64,000 bases of DNA. Origin: CAZCJU01 sp964562175 (GTDB lineage Bacteria > Bacillota > Clostridia > Oscillospirales > CAG-272). Made by a program: the position numbers and the translations under genes. The stretch lies in contig CAZLRV010000005.1 of assembly GCA_964562175.1 (NCBI GenBank), positions 1 to 64,000 on the forward strand, read 5' to 3'. The notes beneath the pieces were generated by a model, which worked only from the letters and a program-made list of their open reading frames with translations, was not told the origin of the DNA and searched no databases. Numbering within the stretch: position 1 is the stretch's first letter; every line of letters starts with the position of its first letter. Shown here one piece after another: positions 22,603-32,496 of this stretch.

Positions 22603-24846
22603 ATGTCTAAGCTTGTTATAGTTGAATCACCCGCAAAGGCGGGTACGATAAAAGGATATCTCGGCTCGGGCTACAAGGTCGTGGCATCGAAGGGTCATGT
22701 AAGAGACCTGCCGAAGAGTACGTTGGGAATAGATATGGAAAACGGCTTCAAGCCGAAGTATATCAATATCAGAAGCCGCAGTGAGCTTATTGCCACCTTG
22801 CGTAAGGAAGCGCACGATGCCGAAACCGTATTTCTCGCAACCGACCCGGACCGAGAGGGAGAGGCAATATCGTGGCACCTTGCAAATGCGTTGGACTGCG
22901 ATATGGAAAAAACAAAACGCGTTACCTTCAACGAGATAACAAAGGACGCAATAAAAAAAGCGATACAATCACCGGGACAAATAGATATGAATCTCGTAAA
23001 TTCACAGCAGGCACGCAGAATTTTGGACAGAATAGTCGGTTATAAGCTCAGTCCGTTTCTGTGGCACACCGTGAAAAGCGGTCTTTCGGCGGGACGAGTA
23101 CAATCCGTTGCGACGAAAATAATAGTTGACCGTGAAAACGAGATAAGGGCATTTGTGCCGAAGGAATATTGGAGTCTCGATGCGATGCTCAAGACCGAGC
23201 GGGGGGAGAGCTTTAACGCAAAATTTCACGGCATTGACGGAGTAAAGACGGAGATAGGCTGCACGGCGGATGCCGAAAGGATAGCGGAGGAGATAAGAGG
23301 GGCAAGCTTCTCGGTACAGGATGTGAAAAAGAGCTTGCGTACAAAAAATCCCGCGCCGCCCTTCATAACCTCGACACTTCAACAGGAGGCAAGCAAAAAA
23401 CTCAATTTCCGTTCTCAAAGAACGATGAAAACGGCACAAGAGCTTTATGAGGGTATAAACCTCGGCTCCGAGCTTGGAGGCACGCAGGGACTTATAACAT
23501 ATATGAGAACGGACTCGCTTCGTGTATCCGATACGGCACTTGCCGATGTAAGGGGATATATATCTACTCGGTACGGCGAAAAATATCTGCCGAAAAACGC
23601 TCGTGTATTCAAAACGAGAAGCGGCGCTCAGGACGCACACGAGGCGATAAGACCGTCAAGCTGTGAATTTGCCCCCGAGCTTATAAAGGACAGACTCAGC
23701 TCCGATCAATATAAGCTGTATAAGCTCATATGGGACAGATTCGTTGCAAGCCAAATGGCAAGCTGTGAGCTTGATACCGTTTCGATAGAGATAAAAGCCG
23801 ACAGATACGACTACCGCTCCGGCGGCTATACCGTGCGCTTCAAGGGCTATACGGCGGTATATGACACCGACGAGGATGAGGGAGATGACGGACGCGGCGT
23901 AAAGCTTCCGCAGATGGCAAAGGACGAGTCGTTGCAGCTTGAAAAATTAGAGCCGCTCCGACATTTTACCGAACCGCCGGCACGATATACGGAAGCATCT
24001 CTCATTAAGTTTCTCGAAGAAATGGGTATAGGTCGTCCGTCGACCTACACGCCCATAATAACCACGATAGTTGCACGTGATTATGTAAAGCGACAAGGCA
24101 AGTCGCTCGTTCCCACCTCGCTCGGCGAGGTGACGGCAAAGCTTATGAGCGATAATTTTTCAAATATCGTCGATTACGGCTTCACGGCAAATATGGAAAA
24201 CGATCTGGACAGCATAGCACGAGGCGAGGACACATATGAAAGAGTATTGACGGAGTTTTGGGAAGGCTTCAAGAAGGAGCTTGAGGAAGCGGAGAAGCAA
24301 TCGTCGGATAAGGTCTATAAGTACGAGGAGGAAAGCGCCGATATCGTATGCGATAAATGCGGTGCGACAATGGTGATAAAAAACGGCAGATTCGGAAAGT
24401 TTGCCGCTTGTCCGAATTATCCCACCTGCAAGAACACGAGAAAGCTCGATAAAAACGGCAAGGCTGTCGCAAAAGGCTCAAGCGAACCGATAAGAACAGA
24501 TAAAAAATGCTCGCTCTGCGGCGGTACGATGCTGTTGAGAAGCGGAAGATACGGAGAGTTTTACGCCTGCGAGAATTTCCCGACGTGTAAGAATACGATG
24601 CCGAAGGCAGACGAGGTGGGCGTACCTTGCCCTCTCTGCGGCGGCACATTGGTAAAGAAAAAGGGTAAGGGCAGAGCATCGTTCTACGCCTGTGCAAATT
24701 ATCCCAAATGCGATTTTTCGACATCGCTTACACCGAGCGAAAATAAATGCTCCGTATGCGGTCGAACATTGTTTGAGAAAAAATCGAGTGGAGAGCTTGT
24801 TTGCTTGAATAAGGAATGCTCGGAATGCAAGAAACAAAAACGATAA
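22603..24846 (+). CDS. topA: DNA topoisomerase I (type IA)
   Basis: Relaxes negative supercoils by single-strand passage. The Toprim domain is at the N terminus (SKLVIVESPAKAGTIKGYL, then DPDREGEAIS). The active-site Tyr is Tyr300 in LITYMRTDS. At the C terminus there are four zinc-ribbon units, each built on two Cys pairs of CxxC type: two complete ones around CDKCG and CSLCG, one around CPLCG, and a last one around CSVCG and CLNKEC. At 747 residues the size is normal for Firmicutes TopA. The 3' end overlaps trmFO by 22 bases. Confidence 0.97.
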   Translation: MSKLVIVESPAKAGTIKGYLGSGYKVVASKGHVRDLPKSTLGIDMENGFKPKYINIRSRSELIATLRKEAHDAETVFLATDPDREGEAISWHLANALDCDMEKTKRVTFNEITKDAIKKAIQSPGQIDMNLVNSQQARRILDRIVGYKLSPFLWHTVKSGLSAGRVQSVATKIIVDRENEIRAFVPKEYWSLDAMLKTERGESFNAKFHGIDGVKTEIGCTADAERIAEEIRGASFSVQDVKKSLRTKNPAPPFITSTLQQEASKKLNFRSQRTMKTAQELYEGINLGSELGGTQGLITYMRTDSLRVSDTALADVRGYISTRYGEKYLPKNARVFKTRSGAQDAHEAIRPSSCEFAPELIKDRLSSDQYKLYKLIWDRFVASQMASCELDTVSIEIKADRYDYRSGGYTVRFKGYTAVYDTDEDEGDDGRGVKLPQMAKDESLQLEKLEPLRHFTEPPARYTEASLIKFLEEMGIGRPSTYTPIITTIVARDYVKRQGKSLVPTSLGEVTAKLMSDNFSNIVDYGFTANMENDLDSIARGEDTYERVLTEFWEGFKKELEEAEKQSSDKVYKYEEESADIVCDKCGATMVIKNGRFGKFAACPNYPTCKNTRKLDKNGKAVAKGSSEPIRTDKKCSLCGGTMLLRSGRYGEFYACENFPTCKNTMPKADEVGVPCPLCGGTLVKKKGKGRASFYACANYPKCDFSTSLTPSENKCSVCGRTLFEKKSSGELVCLNKECSECKKQKR

Positions 24847-26147
24847 ATATAATAGGCGGCGGTCTTGCGGGCTGTGAGGCGGCACACGCCGCCACCCGTC
24901 TCGGTGTAAGGGTACGTCTGTACGAGATGAAGCCGCATAAATATTCTCCCGCACATCATACTCCGGAGTTGGCAGAGCTTGTATGCTCCAATTCGCTGCG
25001 CTCGGACGAGCTTTATAACGCCGTCGGCGTGTTGAAATATGAGTTGAGGGCATTATCCTCGCTCATAATGGAGGCGGCAGACGCTTGCCGTGTTCCCGCC
25101 GGTACATCTCTTGCGGTGGACAGAGAAAAGTTTTCGCGTTATATTACCGAGAGCATAGAGAACGACCCGTTGATAGAGCTTGTTCGCGGCGAGGTAACTC
25201 ATATAGATACAAACGAGGTGACCGTTATCGCAAGCGGTCCGCTTACCTCGGATGCGCTTGCGGAGGAGATAGCCGGACTTGTGTGCGGCGATTATCTGCA
25301 CTTCTTCGATGCCGCCGCTCCGATAGTTTCGTATCGGAGCATCGACAAAGAAAAATGCTTCGTCGCAAGTCGCTACGACAAGGGCGAGGCGGCATATATA
25401 AATTGCCCGATGAACAAAGAAGAATACGAAGCGTTTTGGGAACAGCTCGTTTCGGCAAAGCAAGCACAGCTGCACGAATTTGAGAAAGACCCGAAGGTAT
25501 TCGAGGGCTGTATGCCCGTTGAGGTAATGGCAAAGCGAGGAGTCGACACGCTTCTTTACGGTCCTCTCAAGCCCGTCGGACTTATCGACCCGAGAGACGG
25601 GCGTATGCCGTATGCCGTCGTACAGCTTCGTGCGGAAAATGCCGAGGGCAGTATGTATAATATAGTCGGTTTTCAAACGCATCTCACCTTCGGCGAGCAA
25701 AAGCGTGTCTTCGGAATGATTCCGGCACTTGCCGAGGCGGAATATTTGAGATACGGCGTAATGCACAGAAACACATTTATAAATTCACCCGAAATATTAA
25801 ACTCGGATTACAGTATGAAAAAGTATCCCGGTATCTTCTTTGCCGGTCAAATAACGGGAGTGGAGGGATATATCGAATCTACGGCATCGGGCTTGCTTGC
25901 GGGCAGAAATGCGGCAGCGTATGCACTCGGTAAGGAAACGATATGTCCGTCCGATGTATCGCAGATCGGCGCAATGGCACGTTATATCTCAACACCCAAT
26001 GCACGTTTTCAGCCCATGAACGCAAATTTCGGAATAGTTGCGCCGCTTGCCGAAAAGGTCAAGGGCGGTAAAAAAGCGAGAGTAGACCGTATTTCGTCAC
26101 GTGCGACGGAATACATAAACGAATTGAAAGGTGTTTTTTGGAAATGA
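24825..26147 (+). CDS. trmFO: Methylenetetrahydrofolate-tRNA (uracil-5-)-methyltransferase
   Basis: An FAD- and folate-dependent enzyme that forms 5-methyluridine at tRNA position 54. The dinucleotide-binding site INIIGGGLAGCEAA is at the N terminus. It is followed by YEMKPHKYSPAHHTPELAEL and the characteristic CSNSLRSDEL. The C-terminal half has GQITGVEGYIESTASGLLAG. AAGGA at 24811-24815 favours the ATG at 24825 over 24816. Product about 440 residues, as usual. It overlaps topA and ends in an ATGA overlap with plsX. Confidence 0.96.
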   Translation: MQETKTINIIGGGLAGCEAAHAATRLGVRVRLYEMKPHKYSPAHHTPELAELVCSNSLRSDELYNAVGVLKYELRALSSLIMEAADACRVPAGTSLAVDREKFSRYITESIENDPLIELVRGEVTHIDTNEVTVIASGPLTSDALAEEIAGLVCGDYLHFFDAAAPIVSYRSIDKEKCFVASRYDKGEAAYINCPMNKEEYEAFWEQLVSAKQAQLHEFEKDPKVFEGCMPVEVMAKRGVDTLLYGPLKPVGLIDPRDGRMPYAVVQLRAENAEGSMYNIVGFQTHLTFGEQKRVFGMIPALAEAEYLRYGVMHRNTFINSPEILNSDYSMKKYPGIFFAGQITGVEGYIESTASGLLAGRNAAAYALGKETICPSDVSQIGAMARYISTPNARFQPMNANFGIVAPLAEKVKGGKKARVDRISSRATEYINELKGVFWK

Positions 26148-27133
26148 AGATAATACTTGACGTGATGGGAGCGGACAACCGACCCGCCGAGCTTATAAAG
26201 GGTGCCGTTATGGCACTGGATGCAATGGACGATGATGTAATACTCGTCGGCGATGAGAGGATAATAAGCGAAAACGAGGACTTCAAAAAAGCCGGCGGCA
26301 GAATATCCATACTTCATTCGGACGATGTAATAACGATGGAGGATCACCCGACGGATGTTTTGAGAGCGAAAAGAGGCTGTTCCATGGCACTCGGTCTGCG
26401 TACTCTCGCAGAGGGAGGTGCGGATGCAATGGTAAGTGCGGGAAATACGGGAGCGCTGTTCAGCGGTGCGAGCGTGTACGTAAAAATGATAGAGGGGGTG
26501 CGCCGTGCGGCGATCGCCGCCGTGCTTCCCTTGAAGAAGCCGTTGCTTTTGCTCGATTCGGGAGCAAATGCCGTAGCCGGTGCGGAGCTGCTTGAGCAGT
26601 TTGCCATAATGGGCTCGGTATATTATTCGGCTATGTTTTCGTCGCCAGCTCCTCGTATCGGACTTTTGAACAACGGCACCGAGGAGCATAAGGGTACGCC
26701 CGCAGTCGCCGACGCATACAGGCTCATAAAGCAGAGCGGACTCAATTTCGTGGGAAATATTGAGGGCAAGGACATTCCGTTTGATAAATGCGATGTGCTT
26801 GTCACCGACGGCTTTGTGGGAAATATCGTGCTTAAATATACGGAGGGAATAGGTGCGTTTTTGTTATCCTCCGCAAAGGAGCTTATATCATCAAGCCCCG
26901 CCGCACAGCTGTCCGCAATGTTCTTCAAGGATACTTTTGCGGATGTTAAAAAGCGTTTTTCGTCATCCGATTCGGGCGGTGCGCCGTTCTTGGGAATAAG
27001 CAAGCCCGTGATAAAGGCGCACGGCAATTCAAACGCCGAGGCAATTAAAAACGCCGTAGTGAAAGCAAGCGAATATTCACGACTTAAGGTGACGGAGCAG
27101 ATAGCTCAAAAAATAGCGAACAGTAATGGATAG
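26144..27133 (+). CDS. plsX: Phosphate acyltransferase PlsX
   Basis: Makes acyl-phosphate from acyl-ACP, the substrate of PlsY in phosphatidic acid synthesis, at the membrane surface. Typical segments are LDVMGADNRPAELIKGA, MVSAGNTGAL, NNGTEEHKGTP and VLVTDGFVGNIVLKYTEG. The ATG at 26144 overlaps the trmFO stop; the TTG two codons earlier is less likely. Length 329 residues. The acyl-carrier protein gene often found between plsX and rnc is absent here, and plsX overlaps rnc by eight bases. Confidence 0.95.
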   Translation: MKIILDVMGADNRPAELIKGAVMALDAMDDDVILVGDERIISENEDFKKAGGRISILHSDDVITMEDHPTDVLRAKRGCSMALGLRTLAEGGADAMVSAGNTGALFSGASVYVKMIEGVRRAAIAAVLPLKKPLLLLDSGANAVAGAELLEQFAIMGSVYYSAMFSSPAPRIGLLNNGTEEHKGTPAVADAYRLIKQSGLNFVGNIEGKDIPFDKCDVLVTDGFVGNIVLKYTEGIGAFLLSSAKELISSSPAAQLSAMFFKDTFADVKKRFSSSDSGGAPFLGISKPVIKAHGNSNAEAIKNAVVKASEYSRLKVTEQIAQKIANSNG

Positions 27134-27857
27134 GATAGAGAAAATGTACGATCCGGATATATCTCATCTTTATGAATACTGCGGATACCGTTTTGAAAGA
27201 ACGGAGCATTTGAGAGTCGCCCTGACTCATTCGTCGTATTCAAACGAGCATGGTAAGAAGAACGGCTACGAATGCAACGAACGACTTGAATTTTTGGGCG
27301 ATTCGGTGCTGAGCATACTTGTAAGCGAATACCTGTTTTTCAAGTATCCCAAACTGCCGGAGGGCGAGTTGACGAAAACACGTGCCGCAGTTGTATGCGA
27401 AAGCACGCTTTACATACTTGCCGAGCAAATACACTTGGGTGATTTTCTGCTTTTGGGCAAGGGTGAGGAGCAGAATAACGGTCGGCACAGAAAATCGATA
27501 CTTGCCGATGCGTTCGAAGCGTTTCTTGCCGCACTTTACATAGACGGCGGTCGCAAGCAGGCGGAAAAGTTCTTGTATAAGCTGATAATACCGCAAATAG
27601 AAAAACAGCTCTCGCCGATGCACAGTACCGACTATAAAACGCTTCTTCAGCAGTTTGTGCAGGAAACTCCGGGCGAACAGCTGACATACGTCCTGACGGA
27701 CGAAACGGGACCGAATCACGATAAAGTGTTTTATATAGATGCCGTATTGGGCTCAAACGTAGTAGGCTCGGGCAGCGGCAAAACAAAGCGTGCGGCGGAG
27801 CAAGCCGCGGCACGTGCGGCGTTGCTTCTTTTCGGAGTCATAAAAGAACGGGAATGA
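27126..27857 (+). CDS. rnc: Ribonuclease III
   Basis: A double-strand-specific endoribonuclease for rRNA precursor and mRNA processing. The catalytic signature NERLEFLGDSVLS is complete, as is the second acidic site in LADAFEAFLAALYIDGG. A double-stranded RNA-binding domain (about residues 165-240) ends with GSGKTKRAAEQAAARAAL. Length 243 residues. It overlaps plsX at its start and the radical SAM gene at its end (ATGA), which suggests coupling. An ATG at 27144 is a possible alternative start. Confidence 0.96.
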   Translation: MDRIEKMYDPDISHLYEYCGYRFERTEHLRVALTHSSYSNEHGKKNGYECNERLEFLGDSVLSILVSEYLFFKYPKLPEGELTKTRAAVVCESTLYILAEQIHLGDFLLLGKGEEQNNGRHRKSILADAFEAFLAALYIDGGRKQAEKFLYKLIIPQIEKQLSPMHSTDYKTLLQQFVQETPGEQLTYVLTDETGPNHDKVFYIDAVLGSNVVGSGSGKTKRAAEQAAARAALLLFGVIKERE

Positions 27858-28900
27858 AAAAACACGCAAATATTCCGATATTCATTCCGCATATGGGCTG
27901 TAAAAACGAGTGTGTTTTTTGTAATCAAAGAAGAATAACGGGCAGACAGCGACTGCAATTCGATAAGGTGCGCGAGGAAATAGAGCAAGCCGTATCGACT
28001 ATAGGACAGCGCGATGTTCAAATAGCCTTTTTCGGCGGCTCGTTTACGGGTATTGAACGTGACGATATGATAAAACTGCTTGAGATTGGCAAAGAATATA
28101 TAGATAAAGGACTCGTCTCCTCTCTGCGTTGCTCAACCCGTCCGGATTATATCAGCCCCGAAATATTGGAAATACTTAAAAGCTACGGAATGAAAAGCAT
28201 AGAGCTTGGAATACAAAGCACCTCGGACAGAGTGCTTTTGGCAAGCGGCAGAGGTCACACGGCGCAATGCGCGATAAAGGCGATGCATGATGTGAAAAAT
28301 GCGGGCTTTGAGCTTGTGGGACAGATGATGACCTCACTTCCGTCCTCGACACTTGAGGACGAGTTGAAAACAGCCGAGGACATATGCGCCTGCCATGCGG
28401 ACGGGGCGAGAATATACCCCACGGTCGTATTTAAGGATACAAGACTTGCAGAAATGGCGCAGAGCGGTGAATACTCTCCGACACCGAGATGTGAGAGCGT
28501 ACACCGTGCCGCAGAGGTCAAAAAAGTATTTATCTCACACGGTGTGAGCGTGTTGCGGGTCGGACTTTCGGCATCCGAAACGCTTTGCTCCGGTGAGGAT
28601 ATAGCCTGCGGAGAATATGATGAAAGTGTCGGTGAGCGCGCGGAGAGCGAAATATTTTATTCGCTTATCTCGCAAAGGCTCGACGAGTGCCGGTGCGGTG
28701 GCGAGCTTGTCATAGCCGTTGCGCCCGGATGCGTATCGCACGCCGTGGGCATAAGATGCGAAAACAAGAAACGACTCATGCAAGAATACGGATACCGAAA
28801 AATAAAGGTGATCGAGTCGGCAAGCCTCGGAAGATACGAGGTAAGAATAATAAAGGAGGGAGAGAATGTACCTAAAATCGATAGAGCTTCAAGGCTTTAA
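27854..28900 (+). CDS. Radical SAM protein (Elp3-like)
   Basis: A radical S-adenosylmethionine enzyme with the 4Fe-4S ligands Cys16, Cys20 and Cys23 (CKNECVFC) in an N-terminal TIM-barrel half. FFGGSFTGIE and a SIELGIQS segment are further barrel motifs of the Elp3/oxygen-independent coproporphyrinogen group. A gene of this type between rnc and smc is widespread in Clostridia, but the reaction is unknown to me; tRNA modification is one possibility. The C-terminal third (about 240-348) is basic and could bind RNA. It overlaps smc by 35 bases. Confidence 0.85.
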   Translation: MKKHANIPIFIPHMGCKNECVFCNQRRITGRQRLQFDKVREEIEQAVSTIGQRDVQIAFFGGSFTGIERDDMIKLLEIGKEYIDKGLVSSLRCSTRPDYISPEILEILKSYGMKSIELGIQSTSDRVLLASGRGHTAQCAIKAMHDVKNAGFELVGQMMTSLPSSTLEDELKTAEDICACHADGARIYPTVVFKDTRLAEMAQSGEYSPTPRCESVHRAAEVKKVFISHGVSVLRVGLSASETLCSGEDIACGEYDESVGERAESEIFYSLISQRLDECRCGGELVIAVAPGCVSHAVGIRCENKKRLMQEYGYRKIKVIESASLGRYEVRIIKEGENVPKIDRASRL

Positions 28901-31900
28901 ATCGTTTCCGGACAAAACGACACTTACGTTCAACAACGGTATAACGGTCGTGATAGGTCCGAACGGAAGCGGAAAATCGAATATAGCCGATGCGGTGCGT
29001 TGGGTACTCGGTGAGGTCTCCTCCAGAAATATTCGAGGAACTAAAATGGAGGATGTCATATTCGGCGGCTGTGAAACGAAAAAGCCCGGCACATATGCAC
29101 AGGTCTCACTGACGCTCGACAATTCCTCCCCCGAGCATAGGCTTGACGTGGATTACGATACGGTGACGGTAACGAGAAGATATTTCAGAGGCGGCGACAG
29201 CGATTATTTGATAAACGGCAAGGCGGTACGACTCAAGGATATACATAAGCTTTTCATGAATACCGGAATCGGCAAGGGCGGTTATTCCGTTATAGGTCAA
29301 GGTAAGATAGCGGAGATAATATCGCAAAAGAGTGAGGACAGACGAGCGGTCTTTGAGGAAGCCGCGGGTATATCCAAATTCAAATATTCACGTGACGAGG
29401 CGGAGAAAAAGCTCAAGGGCGTAAATGAGAATCTGACGAGAGTATGCGATATTGCCGCAGAGTTAGGCTCACGTGTACAGCCGCTTGAGCGTGCAAGTGA
29501 AAAAGCAAAAAAATATCTTTTACTGTATGAGGAAAAAAAGCAGATAGATATATCGCTCTGGCTTTTCGATATGGCACAGCTGAGTCAAAACATAGCAAAG
29601 CTCAGAGGTACATACGAAATGTACAAAAGACAGCTTGACGAGGCTGTTGACGAGCTTGCACTGCTTGAAAACAAAACGGAGGAGCTGTTTACGCTCTCAC
29701 AGCAAAATAAGCGGGATACCGAGCAGGCAAACGATACGCTCGGCGAGCTTATAGAGCAAAGAACCGGTCACGGTAAGCAGGTCATCGAGGCAAGAGCGGA
29801 AAAAGAGCATATAAAAAGCACGATAGACGAGCTGGCACAGCTTGCCTGTGAGCTTGAGGAAAAGCTTGCGGGAGCAAGGCTTGCGGAAAAAGAAAAAAAC
29901 GAAGTGCTTTCGTCACTGCAAGAGGAATGTGCGCAGGCAAGCGGCGAGTATGAGCGGGAAAAGCTGGAGTATGAGCGTATAACCGAGTCGCTCGAGGAGC
30001 TGAGCCGTGAAGCGGATGAGCTTGAGAGCGAAATATCCGCCCTGAAAGAGAGTGTGCTTGAACAGCGTATAAAGCTGACGGTGCTTGATACGACCGAGCG
30101 TGAGCAGGAGGAGCAGGACGAGAAAATATCGGCACAAAAAGAGGAGTGCGTAAAGAATGCCGATATTATAAAGCAACGACTTGAACGTGCAAGCTCCGCT
30201 TGTGCCGAATACGAAAGACAGTGCAATGAAGCAAGGGCGGCGGCAGAGTCGTTGAAGGGCGAGCTTGAGAGGGACGAGGGCAAGCGTGACGGATTCAAAA
30301 AAGAGATAAACGACACGTTTGTGAAGATATCGACACTGTCGCACAGAGCCGACAATCTGCAAAGAATGAGCGAGCTTTTAGAGGGTTATTCGCACAGCGT
30401 AAGGTTTGTAATGGACGAGTACAAGGCGCATCGCATAAAAGACAGAGGCGGAAATGTTTGCACGAAAATATACGCCCCGGTTTCGATGCTCATATCCGTG
30501 AAAAAGGAATACGCCTGTGCCGTTGAGACCTCGCTCGGTGCGGCTATGCAGAATATAGTAGTAGAGGATGAGGAAGCGGCAAAGGCGGCGATGTACCACC
30601 TGAAAAAGCATAATGCCGGACGCTGTACCTTTTATCCGATATCGACTATAAGACCGCAATATCTGTCATATAACATATCGGAGCTTGAAAAGAACGACGG
30701 CTTTGTCGCCGTGGCATCGGAGCTTGTCGAATGTGACGGAAAATTTGCGAATATAATCAAAAACCTTCTCGGTCGCACAGTGGTGTTCTCGGATATTGAC
30801 AGGGCGACGACCTTTGCGAAGAAATACGATTATAAAATACGAATAGTCACGCTTGACGGTCAGCAGATAAACGCCGGCGGCTCGTTTACCGGCGGAAGCA
30901 GCAGAGCCGAGTCGGGAATACTGTCACGAGGGGCTGAGCTTGAGGGACTGAAAAAGCAAATAGCGGAGCTTGGCACATTAAAAGCGGAGCTTGAAAAAAA
31001 GCTTGATGTGGCAGAGAGCGAAATATCGGCACGCAAGTCGGATATATCCGGCAAAGAGGGAAACATAACCATACTTTCCTCGCTTTTGACGCAGGAACAG
31101 CTGCAATACAATATACTGAAAAATCAATATGACGAGCAAACGGCACGTATCGCCGAGCTTAACGCTTCAAGCCTTGACAGCATGAAGCGTGAGGAAGAAC
31201 GCAAGAGGCTGAGAGAGGCGGGCGAGCTTTTTATAAAAAGCTCGGAGAATAAGATAAAAGAGCTTATCGAAAGCCTTGATGATAAAGAGCGGCGTATCGG
31301 AGCAGGCAATGCAAGGCAGGAGGAATACAGAGAAAAATATACAAGCTCCTCCGCACGCATAAGCGGACTTGAAGGACAGATAGGGCAGGTGAAGCAGGTT
31401 TGCGAGCTGCTTGCTCAAAATACAGCCGATATAGAGGCACAGCTTAAGGAAAACAAAGAAAAGTCATCACAGCTTACCGAAAGGCTGGCAAAGAACGACG
31501 AGACGGCTCGCTCCGGCGAGAAGCTTGCAAATGAGCTTGATAAGCGGATAGGTGAGATACGTGAGCGTTTAGCCGTACTTCATTCCGACGGCGTTGCGGT
31601 GGAAACAAAATTAAGCACGGCAAGAGGCGAGGAAAAGGAAAAGAGCAGAAGCAAGGAGTTGCTTTTGCGTGAGTATACTCAATACGAAAACCGTCTTAAT
31701 AACGCCGAAAACGAAAAAACAAAGCTTGTGGCGTTCTTAAATGACAATTACGAGCTTACCTATGCCGAGGCGAGGGACATAGCAAAGGAAAAAAGCTATC
31801 CGGAAATAACACAGGCGCAGAGAGCGGAAACGGCGAAGAGACAAGCACAGCTCAAAAGCAAGCTTCGTGAGCTTGGAGAGGTCAACGTAAATGCGATTGA

Positions 31901-32495
31901 GGAATATAAAACGGTCAAGGAACGATACGACTTCATGAGCGAGCAGATAAAAGACCTTGAAAGCTCAAGAGGTGAGCTTGAAGAGGTCATATTCAAGGCT
32001 CAACAGGAAATGCAAACGGCGTTTCTCGATGCATTCGATCGCATAAACGAGCAGTTCGGCGTGGTATTCACCCATCTGTTCGGCGGCGGACGAGCGGAGC
32101 TTCTCTTAAAAGACCCGAACGACGTATTGAATTCGGGCATTGAGATAAACGCCGCACCTCCGGGCAAGATAATAAAGAGCCTTTCGTTGCTCTCCGGCGG
32201 CGAGCAATCGTTTGTCGCCATCGCTCTTTACTTCGCATTGCTGAATGTAAATCCGACCCCGTTTATACTTTTGGATGAGATAGATTCGGCACTTGACGAG
32301 GTCAATGTCGACAGATTCGGTCAGTATATAACCGAATGCAAGTCCGCAACGCAATTCATACTTATATCGCACAGACGCGGTACCATGGAAGCGGCGGATA
32401 TGCTCTACGGCGTGACGATGCAAACGAAGGGAATCTCAAAGGTATTGAGCGTTAATGTTGACGAAATAGAACAAAAGATAGGAAAACTGAATTGA
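28866..32495 (+). CDS. smc: Chromosome segregation protein SMC
   Basis: The ATPase of the Smc-ScpAB condensin, which organises and separates the chromosome. The N-terminal head holds the Walker A GPNGSGKSNI (near residue 32). Long coiled coils at about 170-500 and 680-1020 flank a hinge at about 510-670, which has the glycine-rich end GGSFTGGSSR. The C-terminal head has the ABC signature LSGGEQS and Walker B FILLDEIDSALDE. AAGGAGGGAGAG precedes the ATG. At 1209 residues the length is normal. It precedes ftsY by one base, as in Bacillus. Confidence 0.97.
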   Translation: MYLKSIELQGFKSFPDKTTLTFNNGITVVIGPNGSGKSNIADAVRWVLGEVSSRNIRGTKMEDVIFGGCETKKPGTYAQVSLTLDNSSPEHRLDVDYDTVTVTRRYFRGGDSDYLINGKAVRLKDIHKLFMNTGIGKGGYSVIGQGKIAEIISQKSEDRRAVFEEAAGISKFKYSRDEAEKKLKGVNENLTRVCDIAAELGSRVQPLERASEKAKKYLLLYEEKKQIDISLWLFDMAQLSQNIAKLRGTYEMYKRQLDEAVDELALLENKTEELFTLSQQNKRDTEQANDTLGELIEQRTGHGKQVIEARAEKEHIKSTIDELAQLACELEEKLAGARLAEKEKNEVLSSLQEECAQASGEYEREKLEYERITESLEELSREADELESEISALKESVLEQRIKLTVLDTTEREQEEQDEKISAQKEECVKNADIIKQRLERASSACAEYERQCNEARAAAESLKGELERDEGKRDGFKKEINDTFVKISTLSHRADNLQRMSELLEGYSHSVRFVMDEYKAHRIKDRGGNVCTKIYAPVSMLISVKKEYACAVETSLGAAMQNIVVEDEEAAKAAMYHLKKHNAGRCTFYPISTIRPQYLSYNISELEKNDGFVAVASELVECDGKFANIIKNLLGRTVVFSDIDRATTFAKKYDYKIRIVTLDGQQINAGGSFTGGSSRAESGILSRGAELEGLKKQIAELGTLKAELEKKLDVAESEISARKSDISGKEGNITILSSLLTQEQLQYNILKNQYDEQTARIAELNASSLDSMKREEERKRLREAGELFIKSSENKIKELIESLDDKERRIGAGNARQEEYREKYTSSSARISGLEGQIGQVKQVCELLAQNTADIEAQLKENKEKSSQLTERLAKNDETARSGEKLANELDKRIGEIRERLAVLHSDGVAVETKLSTARGEEKEKSRSKELLLREYTQYENRLNNAENEKTKLVAFLNDNYELTYAEARDIAKEKSYPEITQAQRAETAKRQAQLKSKLRELGEVNVNAIEEYKTVKERYDFMSEQIKDLESSRGELEEVIFKAQQEMQTAFLDAFDRINEQFGVVFTHLFGGGRAELLLKDPNDVLNSGIEINAAPPGKIIKSLSLLSGGEQSFVAIALYFALLNVNPTPFILLDEIDSALDEVNVDRFGQYITECKSATQFILISHRRGTMEAADMLYGVTMQTKGISKVLSVNVDEIEQKIGKLN

Positions 32496-32496
32496 T

